A stretch of 64,000 bases of DNA from Pseudisothecium myosuroides (GCA_951799445.1 OX637287.1:48513724-48577723); one strand, 5' to 3'; numbered from the stretch's first letter, positions 12,371 through 23,289 are shown. Notes: generated by a model from the letters alone, not told the origin. A program made the numbers and translations.

Positions 12371-13394
12371 GTTTTGATTGTGGCAACAACACAGGGCACA
12401 ATATTGTGGATGAAAAGCACTACGGGCCCTTCACAATATTCTCTTGACACTCGATATTTGCGTGTCAAGGAATGGCCCTTGAAATCACTATTCATCCTAA
12501 GTTTAGTTATTTTATCCTTTATTCTACTTGATGAGTGGTCATTTGACTATTTATAGCCGTGTTTGGTGAGTAATGGTGAGAGACAAGGAAATTGAGCGAC
12601 CTTCATTTAGATGGAAAATTTGAGCGTGCCAAGTTGGGTGTGTAATAGTGGCCATGCTCTAAGGGCAACTCCACGGGAGGGGCGCCATGTAGGGATGCCA
12701 AGTGATTGTTTGGCGTGGCAATTGAAGAGCCCGTATTTGAATGAGCTAGCGTTGCCCCACGGTGGAAGCATCATTCAGACTCGCCATTTGTGAATTGCAC
12801 AGGGATCTAGAAAATGCCCGGCCACGTCATGAAAGTCAAGTGGTTGTTAGGGCCAACTGGTGTTACTTTCATTGTAGCCCTTCCTCTTTCACAACCCCAA
12901 TTAAGTTCAGAATGAGGATCTGATCTATTTGTACAAGTTTGACGCGGCACGCGCAAGGCGCATCATTTTGCTAGTGCCATCCCTAAAACCTGACGTGGCT
13001 GGCCATTTTTTACCATTTGATGTGCTTGCCGTGGGGAGGAAACTCAACCTAGGCCCATGCACTGCCTGTGTCTGGGCCCCTTGGCGCCCTGCCGTGGGGT
13101 TGCTCTACCACAACATAAGCTGGTGAAGTGATTTGGAATTAATCTTGACTTTGGATGGACACGTCAGCACCACAATGCAGGTTAATAGGCATGTGGCAGA
13201 GTTGAATTAGCGCACCCAGTCAACAAACGAAACCCGTTTCCACTTGCGCCTGAACATATCACCAAGCAAGCGTCAGTTACAGCAAGCTGACGTCATGCAC
13301 ACAAAGCAATAGTTCGGCAACTATTGATTTGGTTTGGTTTGGGTTTATAGGCACCCAACGGCAAAATACTGCAGTCGGACCTCTCAATAAGGTA
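12371..13394. other. Mixed-composition region rich in ACGT-core motifs
   Basis: No recognisable gene. The two open frames, 60 and 65 codons, have no domain. Four ACGT-core strings of the kind bound by plant bZIP factors occur within 470 bp: CCACGTCAT (12,822), TGACGTGGC (12,991), GACACGTCAGC (13,158) and TGACGTCA (13,288). No start codon with a plausible coding sequence follows, so promoter function is unproven. Confidence 0.35.
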
Positions 13395-13396
13395 TA

Positions 13397-13439
13397 CAGT
13401 GACTCCAAAAACTAAGTCTATGCATCAAACAAACAATTT
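13397..13439 (+). repeat. Left terminal inverted repeat of the Tc1-like element
   Basis: Begins CAGTGACTCCAAAAACTAAG and is the inverse of 14,941-14,983. It is immediately preceded by TATA, so the TA target duplication is present. Confidence 0.93.
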
Positions 13440-13640
13440 CAAATGACAATGCCGCAAACATGAGTGATCGAAATCAGAAGCTGTAAAAAGAAAAATTGTA
13501 GAGTACAAAGTACTACACAATACCGTAATAAGAAGAAGATGATTTCAATTACAACAAAGTAGAGAAAGATGTTGAAACAAAATATATACATAGACTCGGT
13601 TTTTGCACTACACCTCAGAAATCACTTAAAAATCTGTCCA

Positions 13641-14642
13641 TCATCCTTTTGCAGCCAAAATAGCTGCAATTCGATCAGGCATGCTAGCATACAATCTCTT
13701 GCACTCTTCTAGACTAATGGAGAAGAAAATCTCTTGCACTCACTCCCATAATTGAAGGATACCGCTAGGAGGAGTAGAATAAGAATTCAATCGCCGTTTG
13801 AGTGAAGCCCACACATGTTCAATAGGATTTAGGTCAGGGGATTGTGCAGGCCACTCTAAAATACAAAATGGTTGCTTCCCAAACCAATCTTGAACAATCT
13901 TCCCCGTATGCACGCCAGCATTGTCCTGTTGGAAAATGACTTCTTCAACAATAAACCCTAATGTACGCAATGTACTGTACAAATCTTGCTCTAAAACTGC
14001 AATGTAGCCTCTAGAATTCAAACGTCCCTGTATATTGTGCAATCCCCCCAATCCTCTACAAGTCAAACAACTCCAAAGCATAATGCTACCTCCACCGTGT
14101 TTAACAGTTTGGTTTACAGCACGCACAGGAATGTTTTCTTTATCCTCAATCCAACACCAAGTCCTCCCATCTAAGTTGAAACGACTAATTTTCGTTTCAT
14201 CACTAAACACAACCCTCTCCCAATCACTCACTGTCCAATCTTTATAGGTTTGAGCAAAATGAAATCTTGCTTTGATGTTCTTCTGACTCAAAAAAGGCTT
14301 CTTAATCTTTGTAGAAGAAGACAATCCCTGTTCTCTCAACGCATTCCTCAAGGTATTGTCACATATTTCTACACCCGTCTCTCTCCTAAGCACTTTTGCA
14401 GCCTCTGTTGCAGTTTCTAAACCTCCAACAGTAACTAAACGTGAAGCATATCTCCTCTCCCACTCTGTAAGGACCTTAGGACGACCTCCTTTAGACAATT
14501 CTAAGCTATGAGAAACATGCTTTCTCACTCTATTCACTATGGATTGCGATAAACCCACACTCTCTGCAATCTCTCTACTGCTTCTTCCCTTTTCTATCAA
14601 GGCTACAATATTTTGCTCTTTGTCTCTAGAAATCGGCCTCAT
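13641..14642 (-). pseudogene. Tc1-like DD34E transposase with one in-frame stop
   Basis: The enzyme would cut and rejoin the element ends in the nucleus. The frame starts at an ATG (14,642) and reads 300 codons to TGA at 13,740-13,742. It then continues in the same frame for 32 codons (ending CKRLYASMPDRIAAILAAKG, a typical Tc1 C-terminus) to a second TGA at 13,641-13,643. Two helix-turn-helix segments occupy about residues 10-42 and 76-106, with GRPK at 53-56 in the usual GRPR linker position. Catalytic residues are D148 (SDET), D240 (QQDNAG) and E275 (SPDLNPIEHVW). There are 34 residues between D240 and E275. The premature stop falls at WE-stop-V, where relatives commonly have Arg, so CGA to TGA by CpG deamination is a simple explanation. 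The product as it stands keeps all three catalytic acids but lacks the last 32 residues. No frameshift was seen. Confidence 0.93.
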
Positions 14643-14940
14643 CCTCCCTTACAACCTCTACAAATCACAAGAAGTGCTCAACACAATCTTACACAAACCC
14701 TCAGGAAAAAAATGACCAAATTTCACGAAAAAATGAGAACGTACGAGTCGCCGAAGAAGGTTGCGAAGAACGCTGCAAAAATTGAGTCTGTGCATTCCCG
14801 ACGTGTTTGACTCTCTCACAAAAACCCTATTGGAGTTGATGATGTCATCATGACATCATCTTAAAGTCAACTTGTAGTTCTTTTACATCCAAATTTTACA
14901 TCTACTAAATATGTCATTATCTCTTTGTTAAGTGGCTCTA

Positions 14941-14983
14941 AAACTGCTTGTTTGATGCATAGACTCAGTTTTTGGAGTCACTG
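14941..14983 (-). repeat. Right terminal inverted repeat of the Tc1-like element
   Basis: Read on the minus strand it begins CAGTGACTCCAAAAACTGAG and is followed outward by TA. It faces the 5' side of the transposase gene, with a roughly 300-bp leader between. Confidence 0.93.
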
Positions 14984-14985
14984 TA

Positions 14986-15718
14986 CACTCCTAAAGCCGC
15001 TACTTTTTCTGCCCTAGATATCTCAGTGATGCCTAGATATCTCAGTGATCAAAATGATGAAATTTTATGTGAAATTGTTAGCCTCTTAAAGGGAAACCCA
15101 ACCCAAGTTGTTTCATATTTTTTTGAGACTCGCACAATATTCTATGAATTTCTGAAATTGAAAACATACATTACCTACTCATGACACTAGACTCGAGGCC
15201 ATCCTTCCCTCAAAGAATTTTTCAACTTTCATTGATTGCCTCAAAGGACTCCTTAACATCCATTGTTTGTTGTTATGGATTGGTCACTAGAAAAAAACCT
15301 TGTTGCAGTCAATACAATCTACAAAAAATAGTGAGTGAATTAAGTTGCTTTGCCAATTAGGTTGCCTTATTTCAATAAAGTTACTTTACAAGCCATCAAA
15401 GTCAACAAATACTTCTATAAATATTTTTCTGTTTGTACACATGGAGGTTCACGAGTCCCATTTACAACTTACAATATTCAATTCAAAAGTAGTGCATTCC
15501 TATAGTGAAATGATAAATGTTTACATAGTGTAGAATATCGAGCAATTAGTGAGGGACAACCTAATTTCACTATTTTGTGTAGATGATGTTTTTTGTTTCC
15601 TATAACAAAAAACAAGAAACATCATTTAGATTGTGTTAATTGCAACAAGTTTTTCTTCTAGAGGTGGTGGTTTTTACACATCAAGTGAAACTTTTTCCAA
15701 CACAAAATAGTTGGTGGT
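14986..15718. other. Intergenic spacer
   Basis: Contains a small direct repeat (GATATCTCAGTGATSMMWA-like, about 15,016-15,047). No gene recognised; the open frames are 62-70 codons without features. Confidence 0.4.
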
Positions 15719-16633
15719 TTAACCCCTACAGGACTAGCTTGCTATTTTTAGCAACACGGTGAATTTGGGCAGGTACTTATGACTAGAGATTTGCATATTT
15801 TAGGCTGAAATTTCAATAGAAGGTGGGGACAAGGAATTTCTTTCATATGCACTAAATTTCATGACATTTGGAAATATGAGTCTAAAGTTATGGCTTAATA
15901 TGTTGTTTGTTTCTCAACTTAGGCAGTCCGAGCAGATCATAAAAAATCACTTTTTCTAGATTTATATATACTTGGAAAGCTTTGAATCATTCCATTTCAA
16001 TCAATGAGTCAAAAGTTATGAGGAGTTTTAGTTTGCGGGCAATTATGGATTTTCTACTCTAAAATAAACTTTGAAGTCGTTTATTTCACTCAATTTTCAA
16101 TATTTTTTGAAAAAAATAAAATCATACAATGTAGATTGTTTATAGCAACATTACAACCATTGGAATTGACATTTTTCAATTCTATAATTATATTCTTAAC
16201 AATTTAGTATTTTGAATCATTATCTACTTCTTTCTACTTATCATTTTTTTCCTACATGTTGTACAATTCAAATGATTTGAAATTTTTTAAGTATGTAACC
16301 AAATTGTTAGCAAAAAGGAATTCAAAGAAGAACCACCATTTTGGACATTTTTTCATACAAATGTGACCTTGTAAAGTGCAGCTGCCCTGTTTTTTCCGCA
16401 AGCAGAATGCGAGGCAGAATGAATCGATTTATGCCAATTCAAACACTAATATCTTCCAATCCGCACCGTGGAAAATTCTAAATTTTTTCCACATCTTATA
16501 AATCTAGCATACTATTAGATCCTACGGTTATATGTGTTCAAAAATGTTTTTTTCTAAAATTTGGTACTTGTACTAGAAATGGCAATTTTGGAGGGGTTTT
16601 GGTGAAACATAGTCAAGGAACTTTAGGAGGCAA
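15719..16633 (-). mobile_element. TTAA-flanked element, subfamily 2 (907 bp)
   Basis: Left junction TTAA then CCCCTACAGGACTAGC. The right end is GGAACTTTAGGAG followed by GCAA, a decayed TTAA. The interior parallels the copy at 4,683 almost throughout: CATTTGGAAATATGAGTC, ATATACTTGGAAAGCTTTGA, GTCAAAAGTTATGAGG, and AGATCCTACGGTTA near 16,518. Non-coding. Confidence 0.8.
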
Positions 16634-18480
16634 AATTGGGCGTGTATACCTTATATGTTACCAAAATAGGGGTTGAAGATTTCTAACACATACTAAGTAG
16701 AGCATTATAACATATGACAAATAGTATATATTTAATTTTTTTTGTCTATTATCAAACAATATATATTTAAATATTAATTTTTGGCTATTAAAAATGATAT
16801 ATATTCTAATTTATAAAATTTTGGCTATTCAAACATATAGCACCGGAACTATATTTACAAAGATGTCTTGAAGAATTAGTAGCATTTAACATTTAACATT
16901 TTTCTTTAAAGATTTAGAAGGGGGTGAAATTTTGTAGCATATATGAGGTTTTAATGCTTATCGAGGTAAAAAATATAGAGGTCCGAGTGCATTATCATTT
17001 CAAAATAATTCATGTTAAAAAAGTCATGCTTTCTTGATAACTTTTTTCATTTCTAAAAAAAAAAAATAAGAGCAAATGAATGTAGAAATATATTACCTTA
17101 CCAAAATAGAAGTAATCATCATCTTAGTTCTTGCTCAAAATTTTAAAAATTAAACTTGCTTCATTTTGGAATTTTTATTTGAGTGAGGAATCATGTAAAA
17201 GATTTTATTTAAAGTTTAATGATATAATTCATAGTGTATTCTTCTTTATTCAAAAGACCTCCAAAATCTAACTTGGAACCAAATCCCTCTTTTGGGATGA
17301 ATGTACATTTTTTTGGATGCATTAACAAATTTTCATCCACATATTGCACGTTTCATCTATAAACATGAATGAAAATAACTTCATCACTCTTGTAATTAAA
17401 GATCACTTTTCATATTTTTCAAAATAAATAAAGCAAACAATTATGCCACATTTAACTACTTTTGGACTATTCACTGAATTCTGGACAAAACATAATGGGT
17501 TCTCCCAACGATAACATCGAGGGATTCCATAATGTGTGTATAGATCTTTGGATGTTTTGCATTATCTCTTGATAATTTTTGTTTTCTCTTGATGCTTGTT
17601 ATTAGTTTTAGACTTTCAAAAGTCTAGAAGTAATTAAACGTGGCATAATTTTGATTTCCAAATTTCCCGAATCAATGCTTTTTCATCTATTGTTTTAAAA
17701 GTGTCAAGATGGCCATCACTTTCAATTGTATAAAACACTATCTTTCTACATTAATTTGTCTTTTGAACCAAAGAGTATTATTTGATTAGTTATATCTAAC
17801 CTTTTCTTTCATCCAAAAGTGGCAACATTGTCCAATTTTTTAAGTTTTTTGCTCTTCACAATAGAAATGGCAGTTTTGAGTGTAGTTTGATGGAAAAAAA
17901 AGCTAGAAATGGAAAAAAATTGGCAAACAAGGACTAAGAAAGTCGCACATTAAACTGCCAAGTATATCATATAAACTCCTCTTTTTGGCCTAATAGCAAA
18001 CCCAATTTGCATGTGAAACCACTAGTCTCCTATATAGAGCATAAGTAGATTATGAAAGTGACTATTTAAAGTCATTATTCATGCACCACTTTTTGGTGCT
18101 TCAAGGTTCCAAATTTGTTGATTCCTAGTGAATCTATGGCCCATAGTAGGAGCCTACAACATATTGCTATTGGAAATTTATAGCACATTCTCCCAGTAGC
18201 ACAAAAATTCAGATTCTTTGTGCAACATTTTTCACTACGATTTGCTAATTAAATTGAACAAAATTTTCATGTGGGAGCCACATAAAAATGCTTATTTTGG
18301 ACAGATTAAACGGCTCACTACCTTAATTTTATTTGAGATTAATTTTTGAAATGGTGCCCCCATTATGGTCCCCATTGAACCAAAAAAATTGAAGGGGTCG
18401 AGTTCCAATTGTCAACAATTGTAATGTATAGGGCAATCACTAAAGCGGAAGGAATTTTGAAAATAAGTAGGCTAATAAGG
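16634..18480. other. Long AT-rich gene-free stretch with a TTAA-element remnant
   Basis: No gene. At about 17,860-17,900 ACAATAGAAATGGCAGTTTT, then GAGTGTAGTTTGATGGAAAA, matches the terminal part of subfamily 1 elements but stops before the GGGG-TTAA end, so it is a truncated remnant. The rest shows no recognisable structure. Confidence 0.45.
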
Positions 18481-19105
18481 AAGGCAAAGCCCCACAAGGA
18501 ATGCATGTTTATTTTTAGAATTCCCAACAACGAGGAGATTACCTAACGTAAATGCCCATCTAGAAATGGATGAATATGTGATTGATGAATGAGATAACCG
18601 TAATCACCAATTATGTAGATTTCATGCGCCAGGAGGGGATTATGGGAAATAATCCTTCCACAAAATGAACGGAACATTTCTTGGCAGGGTTTACGAATAT
18701 GTGTGAACGGGACGAATTCCTTGCAGCTCGATTCTCGGTGGGATCGTAAGAAGGTACGGCCGGAGTGCAGCTGTAGATAATATATAGCTACTGTAGAGAT
18801 ATCCTTTAAGCCTCGTGCAACGAAGAAGAATGCACCATGTGCGCTAAATGACTTTGAATTAAGTTATTATTGGACTCCGTGGATTTAGTTATTATTAGAC
18901 TTCGATTGAATTTTGTTTCGAACGGAAAGAAAAACTGTAGAAAACTACACTGTGGAGTCCTCACGATGGAGTTCCGGAAATTTCCTTGAGTCTCCGACAC
19001 ACATGTGTTCGATATCGATCGCCGTCGACTCTACGCGCGCGTTGCGCACTAGTAACGTGCGTGCCGGTCGGAAGATCGAACCTTAGAATCGAATTACTGC
19101 CAATT
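18481..19105 (+). promoter_or_regulatory. Upstream region of the OPR-like gene
   Basis: Composition shifts from AT-rich repeats to CpG-containing sequence, notably 19,010-19,090 (ATATCGATCGCCGTCGAC, ACGCGCGCGTTGCGC). No competing gene lies here. The role as promoter is inferred from position and the composition shift. Confidence 0.4.
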
Positions 19106-19113
19106 AATATAAA
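19106..19113 (+). promoter_or_regulatory. Possible TATA box of the OPR-like gene
   Basis: ATATAAATGC lies about 150 bp upstream of the chosen ATG and just downstream of the CpG-rich patch. In AT-rich DNA such a string is common, so support is positional only. Confidence 0.35.
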
Positions 19114-19259
19114 TGCTTATGCATTTAGTCTCACTAACAACATCGAGCTTGAATGTCGAATTGAATCCTCAGCGTACGTATCGATCGACCTTTCGTGTAC
19201 AGTTTGTGTGTACCAGAAGCTTTCATATCCGAGTAGGGTTGGAGAGGTTCAATTCATTT

Positions 19260-21035
19260 ATGGGTTCGGAAATGGTAGCTATGGCCCTCACCGAAATGGA
19301 GGCAAACGAGAACGCTATGGGTGAGTCGCCCAAGCCGTTGATGAAACCAATTCAAATTGGGCTCCATCAGCTGAAGCACAGGTAACGAATAGCCTTTCCA
19401 ATACTGATTTTGCACGTACAAAAGTCAGAAAATTTGCGAGGAGTCTGTGAGGAAATTTGTGGACTTGAATTGAATTGGTGTGTGTGTGATTTACTGTATG
19501 TTGCAGGCTTGTGTTGGCGCCCATGACGCGGTGCCGAGCGCGGAACACCCTGGCCACCGACATGATGGAGGAGTATTACTGCCAGAGAGCGACTGAAGGC
19601 GGGCTTCTCATTTCGGAAGGCGTCTGCGTGGCAGCAAATGGTCACGGGTAAGCTCGCTCTCAGAAGCCGCTTTTCAATTCTTCACCGATCTCTCGTTTCG
19701 AGCATTATGAATCGGAAGTGTTTGTGATTGAACGTGCAATTGATGAATTCCCGGATATTTTGTCTGTCATAATTCAGATTCGTGAACACGGCGGGAATCT
19801 ACACGAGTGAGCAGGTAGACTCATGGAAACCGGTCACGAAGGCGGTGCACAACAAGGGCGCCACGTTCTTCTTGCAACTCTGGCACGTCGGCCGCGCATC
19901 CCACACAGACTTACAACCCGGAAACGCAGCACCGATCGCTTCAACTTGCAATCCCGTCCCTATGCCATGGCGAGTCACTCTCGTCGACGCCGACGGCGCA
20001 AGCTCAAAGCACATGTACTCCACCCCGCGAGCCCTGCACATCGACGAGATTCCCAGCATCATCGAGTATTTCCGATCCGGCGCACGCAACGCTTTGGAAG
20101 CAGGTTTCGACGGGTAAGGCCCCGCCAATTCCAACTTCGAAATTAGCCAACAATATTTGTAATGGCCAGAAACCCTAAGCCCAGCAGCAGTTTTTCCCTT
20201 GATAAGTGGTACGGGAACAAATTTTCCTAAAGTTTAGTAAAATTGTTCAGAACTTAGGGTATGGCCACCAATTCCAAATTAACCAACAAATTCTTGATTG
20301 CCAGAGAATATGCAAACCAGAAACAATTTTTCATTCTTTTGATAACTAGGACAGATACTGATTTCAGTTCAGTACTTGCAATTGTACAAAGCTTTACGAT
20401 TTGAACTGACAATTGCCAATTGAATGGGAAATTCCAATAGGTGCGAGATCCATGGCGCTCACGGTTACCTCCTCGACTCCTTCGTGAAAGAATCCATCAA
20501 CGACCGCACGGATTCCTACGGTGGCACCATGGCGAATCGTTGCAAGCTTCTGATTGAAACCACCCAAGCAGTCATCGCGGAGATCGGCGCTTCTCGTACA
20601 TCCGTTCGAATTTCTCCGTTCAGCGTCTACAACGCCTCCCGAACAGACACAAACCCGGAAGCGCTCTTTTCGTATTTGCTCACGGAGCTTGACAAGCTGG
20701 GCCTTGCATATATCCATTTGACGGAGCCCGAGTTTACATTCATCGTTGATGATTTCACGTGGATGCCAAAGTACTGGCACGTGACGAAACGGAGGACGAC
20801 GCCGTTGCTGGTGAGCGGGGGGCATACTTGGGCAACTGGAAATGAGGCAGTGCGGTCCGGGTACGCGGATATGGTGGGGTTTGGACGCTCCTTCATTGCG
20901 AATCCGGATTTGGTGCAGCGGTTTGTAAAGGAAAAACCGCTGAATGCTCCGAATCCGGCGACTTTTTATGGGGATTATACTCGACGAGGGTACACCGACT
21001 ATCCTTTTCTCGAAGAATTGCAAGCACAGGCTTAG
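19260..21035 (+). CDS. 12-oxophytodienoate reductase-like flavoprotein (Old Yellow Enzyme family), 4 exons
   Basis: Predicted FMN-dependent, NADPH-using ene-reductase of the OPR/OYE family, which reduces alpha,beta-unsaturated carbonyls such as oxophytodienoate in jasmonate-type oxylipin metabolism. Exons by GT-AG junctions: 19,260-19,381, 19,507-19,647, 19,778-20,113 and 20,441-21,035, giving 397 residues in one TIM-barrel domain. Seen: LAPMTR (44-49, FMN region), FFLQLWHVGRASH (118-130), H204-G-A-H207-G-Y209 (the His-X-X-His-X-Tyr substrate-binding set of plant OPRs), NDRTDSYGG (220-228), R256, SGG (325-327) and GFGRSF (346-351). The protein ends LQAQA, with no SKL/SRL-type peroxisomal signal, so a cytosolic OPR1/2-like location is more likely than an OPR3-like one. 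The start was chosen because upstream in-frame sequence looks non-coding and this ATG follows a TATA-like string; later ATGs at codons 5 and 8 are alternatives. The exact substrate is unproven. Confidence 0.93.
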
Positions 21036-21400
21036 CAAGACACGGTTCTTGTGAAGCTCTGACGTGTTTACGACGACGTTGTTGATGTTATGTCAATGCG
21101 TAACAAGGCCATGGTTCCCCATAGGTTGTTTTTAGTCGCGCTCTCCACAAATGCAGAGAGTAGCGGAACTGAGGTTTCATTGAAATTCTCGCACGTAAAG
21201 TTGGAGTTGAGTGTACAGTACATCAGATTCATTGAAGGAGGTAACGCATTTGCAGTAGGGGTGAGGCAAAAGATCGAGGAACAGATGTGAATAGCACATG
21301 AAGTTTCGATCGATACTCGTTGCCGTTTTGTGGATGTTGCACCATAACTGATGTGCACCATCTGACTGGTGTAAATGTAAACGAGTTATGGTGCAACTTT
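21036..21400 (+). other. Likely 3' untranslated region of the OPR-like gene, with hairpin
   Basis: Balanced composition continues past the stop codon. A perfect 14-bp inverted repeat, GTTGCACCATAACT (21,336-21,349) with its inverse at 21,384-21,397, encloses a loop that can itself pair (TGCACCA with TGGTGTA). It could be an mRNA 3' structure or a tiny foldback element. No clear AATAAA was noticed. Confidence 0.4.
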
Positions 21401-22651
21401 CATGAATCAACGTAGTCAAGGTTCGATTGGTGAATTCAAGTTTGAATGCCTTAATTAACCAATTTGCTGGCACCATGTGGAGTCCATTGATTCTCAGTCA
21501 GGTTCTTCGTTACAGTCTCAATGCAGGCAAGTTTCACCGTTATGGCAAAGAAGAGTCAAGTTAAGAATTGATAATACTGGAGTTCAGGCATTGAGTATGC
21601 ACACAGGAGTAAAGAGGGTAACAGTTGCAATTGTTTTGTGTTTGTGAGTGTTTTGAGATTTCAAGGCAATCATTCAGTTCGAATTTGCCTGCATTGAGGT
21701 TATTAAGTTTACTCAAATCGTGTGTGCACTTCTCGAGCCGCTCCAAGACCACATGCACACCACATTCATGCTAGCGCTTGCATCAAACATTGCATCAAAC
21801 GTAGAGATGATGAAACTGATGGTTTCTAGTCTGATTAGGGTGGGTACTTAAGATGAAGACTTGTCATGTGCTTTGAGAAATGTAATTTGAAATTTCTACA
21901 ATGGAGTTAGTACGTTGAGGTGTGCTTGCACACTACACAAACAACCAACAACCAGAGACAAGATTCTAGGGTTCAAAAGTATACGACTCAAAAACAAATG
22001 ATAGAAGTGTACCTTTCAAACCCTAAACCATAGCTAAACAACCTTAAAATTTTAAAAAGCATTAAAAAGAAATAATAATGAATTCTCTTCAAAGCATCAA
22101 CACATCAAACAAAGGACTACCGAGAGACACTTATTCTTTCTAATCCTTTTGGCTTCTTTAAAGGTAGGTTCAAAAATTAATGCAAAAAAATTCTTTTAAA
22201 AAAGCAGCAAACTAAGTTCCAAAACTATAAAACCATTGCCAATAGTCAATAGTTGTTTTTTCCATCTAAAGAATAGTATAGCCCTTGTAAATCAAAAGAA
22301 TATAATATCCTAAATCACCTCCTATCACTATTTGCCTTGCTATATGGTTCAATAGGTAGAATACAATAAAGACCGTTGACAACCATTTTTACTAGATGTG
22401 GTGCATGGCTCAAAAGGTAGGTGGAGGATGTCATGTTAAAATAAACACAACCAGTTTAAGATCAACAACTCTTTCTTTCATCTCTTTTAGCCTCGCTGAT
22501 ACAACAATAATCCAAAAATGCAACCACAATCAACTTCTCACAATCATACACAATTTCAAATCACCTATTAAACCTTACAGCAACCAAATAACCATTCCAA
22601 AAACTCACCACTACCAACAATGTCATTTGTTGTCTCTTTATTTACTTGCTT
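21401..22651. other. Intergenic region 3' of the OPR-like gene
   Basis: Composition decays to AT-rich. Several open frames of 60-99 codons lack domain features. No repeat structure was noticed. Confidence 0.4.
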
Positions 22652-23040
22652 CTATTTTTTGGCCATGATCTTTAAATCTTTTCCCCCTTCCTCTCCCTTG
22701 GCAACCTTCTTTTCTTTAGAAGATCCTTCAAGCCAACTTCACTCTTTCTTGTGCCTTTGCCACTTCTTCCTCTTCTGCTACTTTGTTCGTCGCAGCGCTC
22801 TCCTTCTCTTTGGGCTCTTCCCTTGTTTTTACCATTTCTGCCTTTCTTGCCTTCACGTTCTTCTCCTTAGTGCCTTCTTCTATCTTCAAATCATTTACCA
22901 TATCCTCCACTTTGGCAATCCCCATTCTTTTAGCATCTTCTTCTACACTTGCCATCACGAACTCTACCATCTTCTCTTTTGCTACTTTTTTAAATCCTTT
23001 GTATCAATCAAAGAGAAGAAGGTTTCATCTTTGAATACAA
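22652..23040 (-). pseudogene. Degraded Lys/Glu-rich protein-coding fragment
   Basis: On the minus strand an open frame runs from just after a TAA near 23,043 to TGA at 22,728-22,730. The fragment includes FKDETFFSLIDTKDLKKVAK, then an ATG (22,970) and a charged, coiled-coil-like stretch with EEGTKEKNVKARKAEMVKTR and VAEEEEVAKAQERVKLA. Reading past the TGA with a one-base shift continues in the same style (SSKEKKVAKGEEGGKDLKIM) to TAG at 22,652-22,654. Composition and periodicity look protein-coding, unlike the surrounding AT-rich DNA. Family unknown. The upstream part is missing or lies beyond an unseen intron, so this is probably a gene fragment with a frameshift. A real exon of a larger gene is the alternative. 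Confidence 0.45.
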
Positions 23041-23122
23041 AAATTTAATAAAGCAGTTAGTTTGAATTCTTATTATTGACGACTATGTCATGGCCTTAAT
23101 CTGTTGTTCACCCAATATATGT

Positions 23123-23286
23123 CACTACAAGAGAAAGGGGTGTTTTAAGTAGTGTCCTAGACATCACGTCTTTTAAGTAAGTTTTAAAGTAAAATTTTAC
23201 TAAAAAGACAATTTTTTCAGTAAAATTTTACTTAAAAGACGTGATGTTTAGGACACTACTTAAAACACCCCTTTTTCTTTGTAGTG
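23123..23286. mobile_element. CACTA-type miniature element (164 bp)
   Basis: Starts CACTACAAGAGAAAGGGGTG and ends CTTTGTAGTG. It is flanked by TGT on both sides (23,120-23,122 and 23,287-23,289), the 3-bp duplication of CACTA (En/Spm) elements. The two halves are almost fully self-complementary (AAGACGTGATGTYTAGGACA arms), so the transcript would form a long hairpin. Non-coding; a diverged relative lies at 9,282. Confidence 0.9.
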
Positions 23287-23289
23287 TGT

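Larger units (their letters stand above)
13397..14983 (-). mobile_element. Tc1-like transposon, 1,587 bp, DD34E
   Basis: Both ends begin CAGTGACTCCAAAAACT. The inverted repeats span 43 bp (13,397-13,439 and 14,941-14,983) with 3 mismatches by eye. TA dinucleotides flank the element (13,395-13,396 and 14,984-14,985), the target duplication of the Tc1/mariner superfamily. One transposase gene lies inside on the minus strand. A second, inner pair of end-like motifs occurs at 13,589-13,609 and 14,774-14,796. The near-perfect ends suggest a fairly recent insertion. Known plant Tc1/mariner elements that I can recall are mostly DD39D mariner-like, so a DD34E Tc1 element here is unusual. Confidence 0.93.

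Noticed and set aside
12131..12556. 141-codon open frame
   Set aside because: It lies across two tandem DNA units, is hydrophobic through AT/T-rich composition, and has no family resemblance.
20394..21038. 214-codon minus-strand frame
   Set aside because: It lies entirely opposite exon 4 of the OPR-like gene and is a shadow of that coding sequence.
22620..23048. 142-codon plus-strand frame, Phe/Leu/Ser-rich
   Set aside because: It is the antisense of a Lys/Glu-rich frame that looks far more protein-like on the minus strand.
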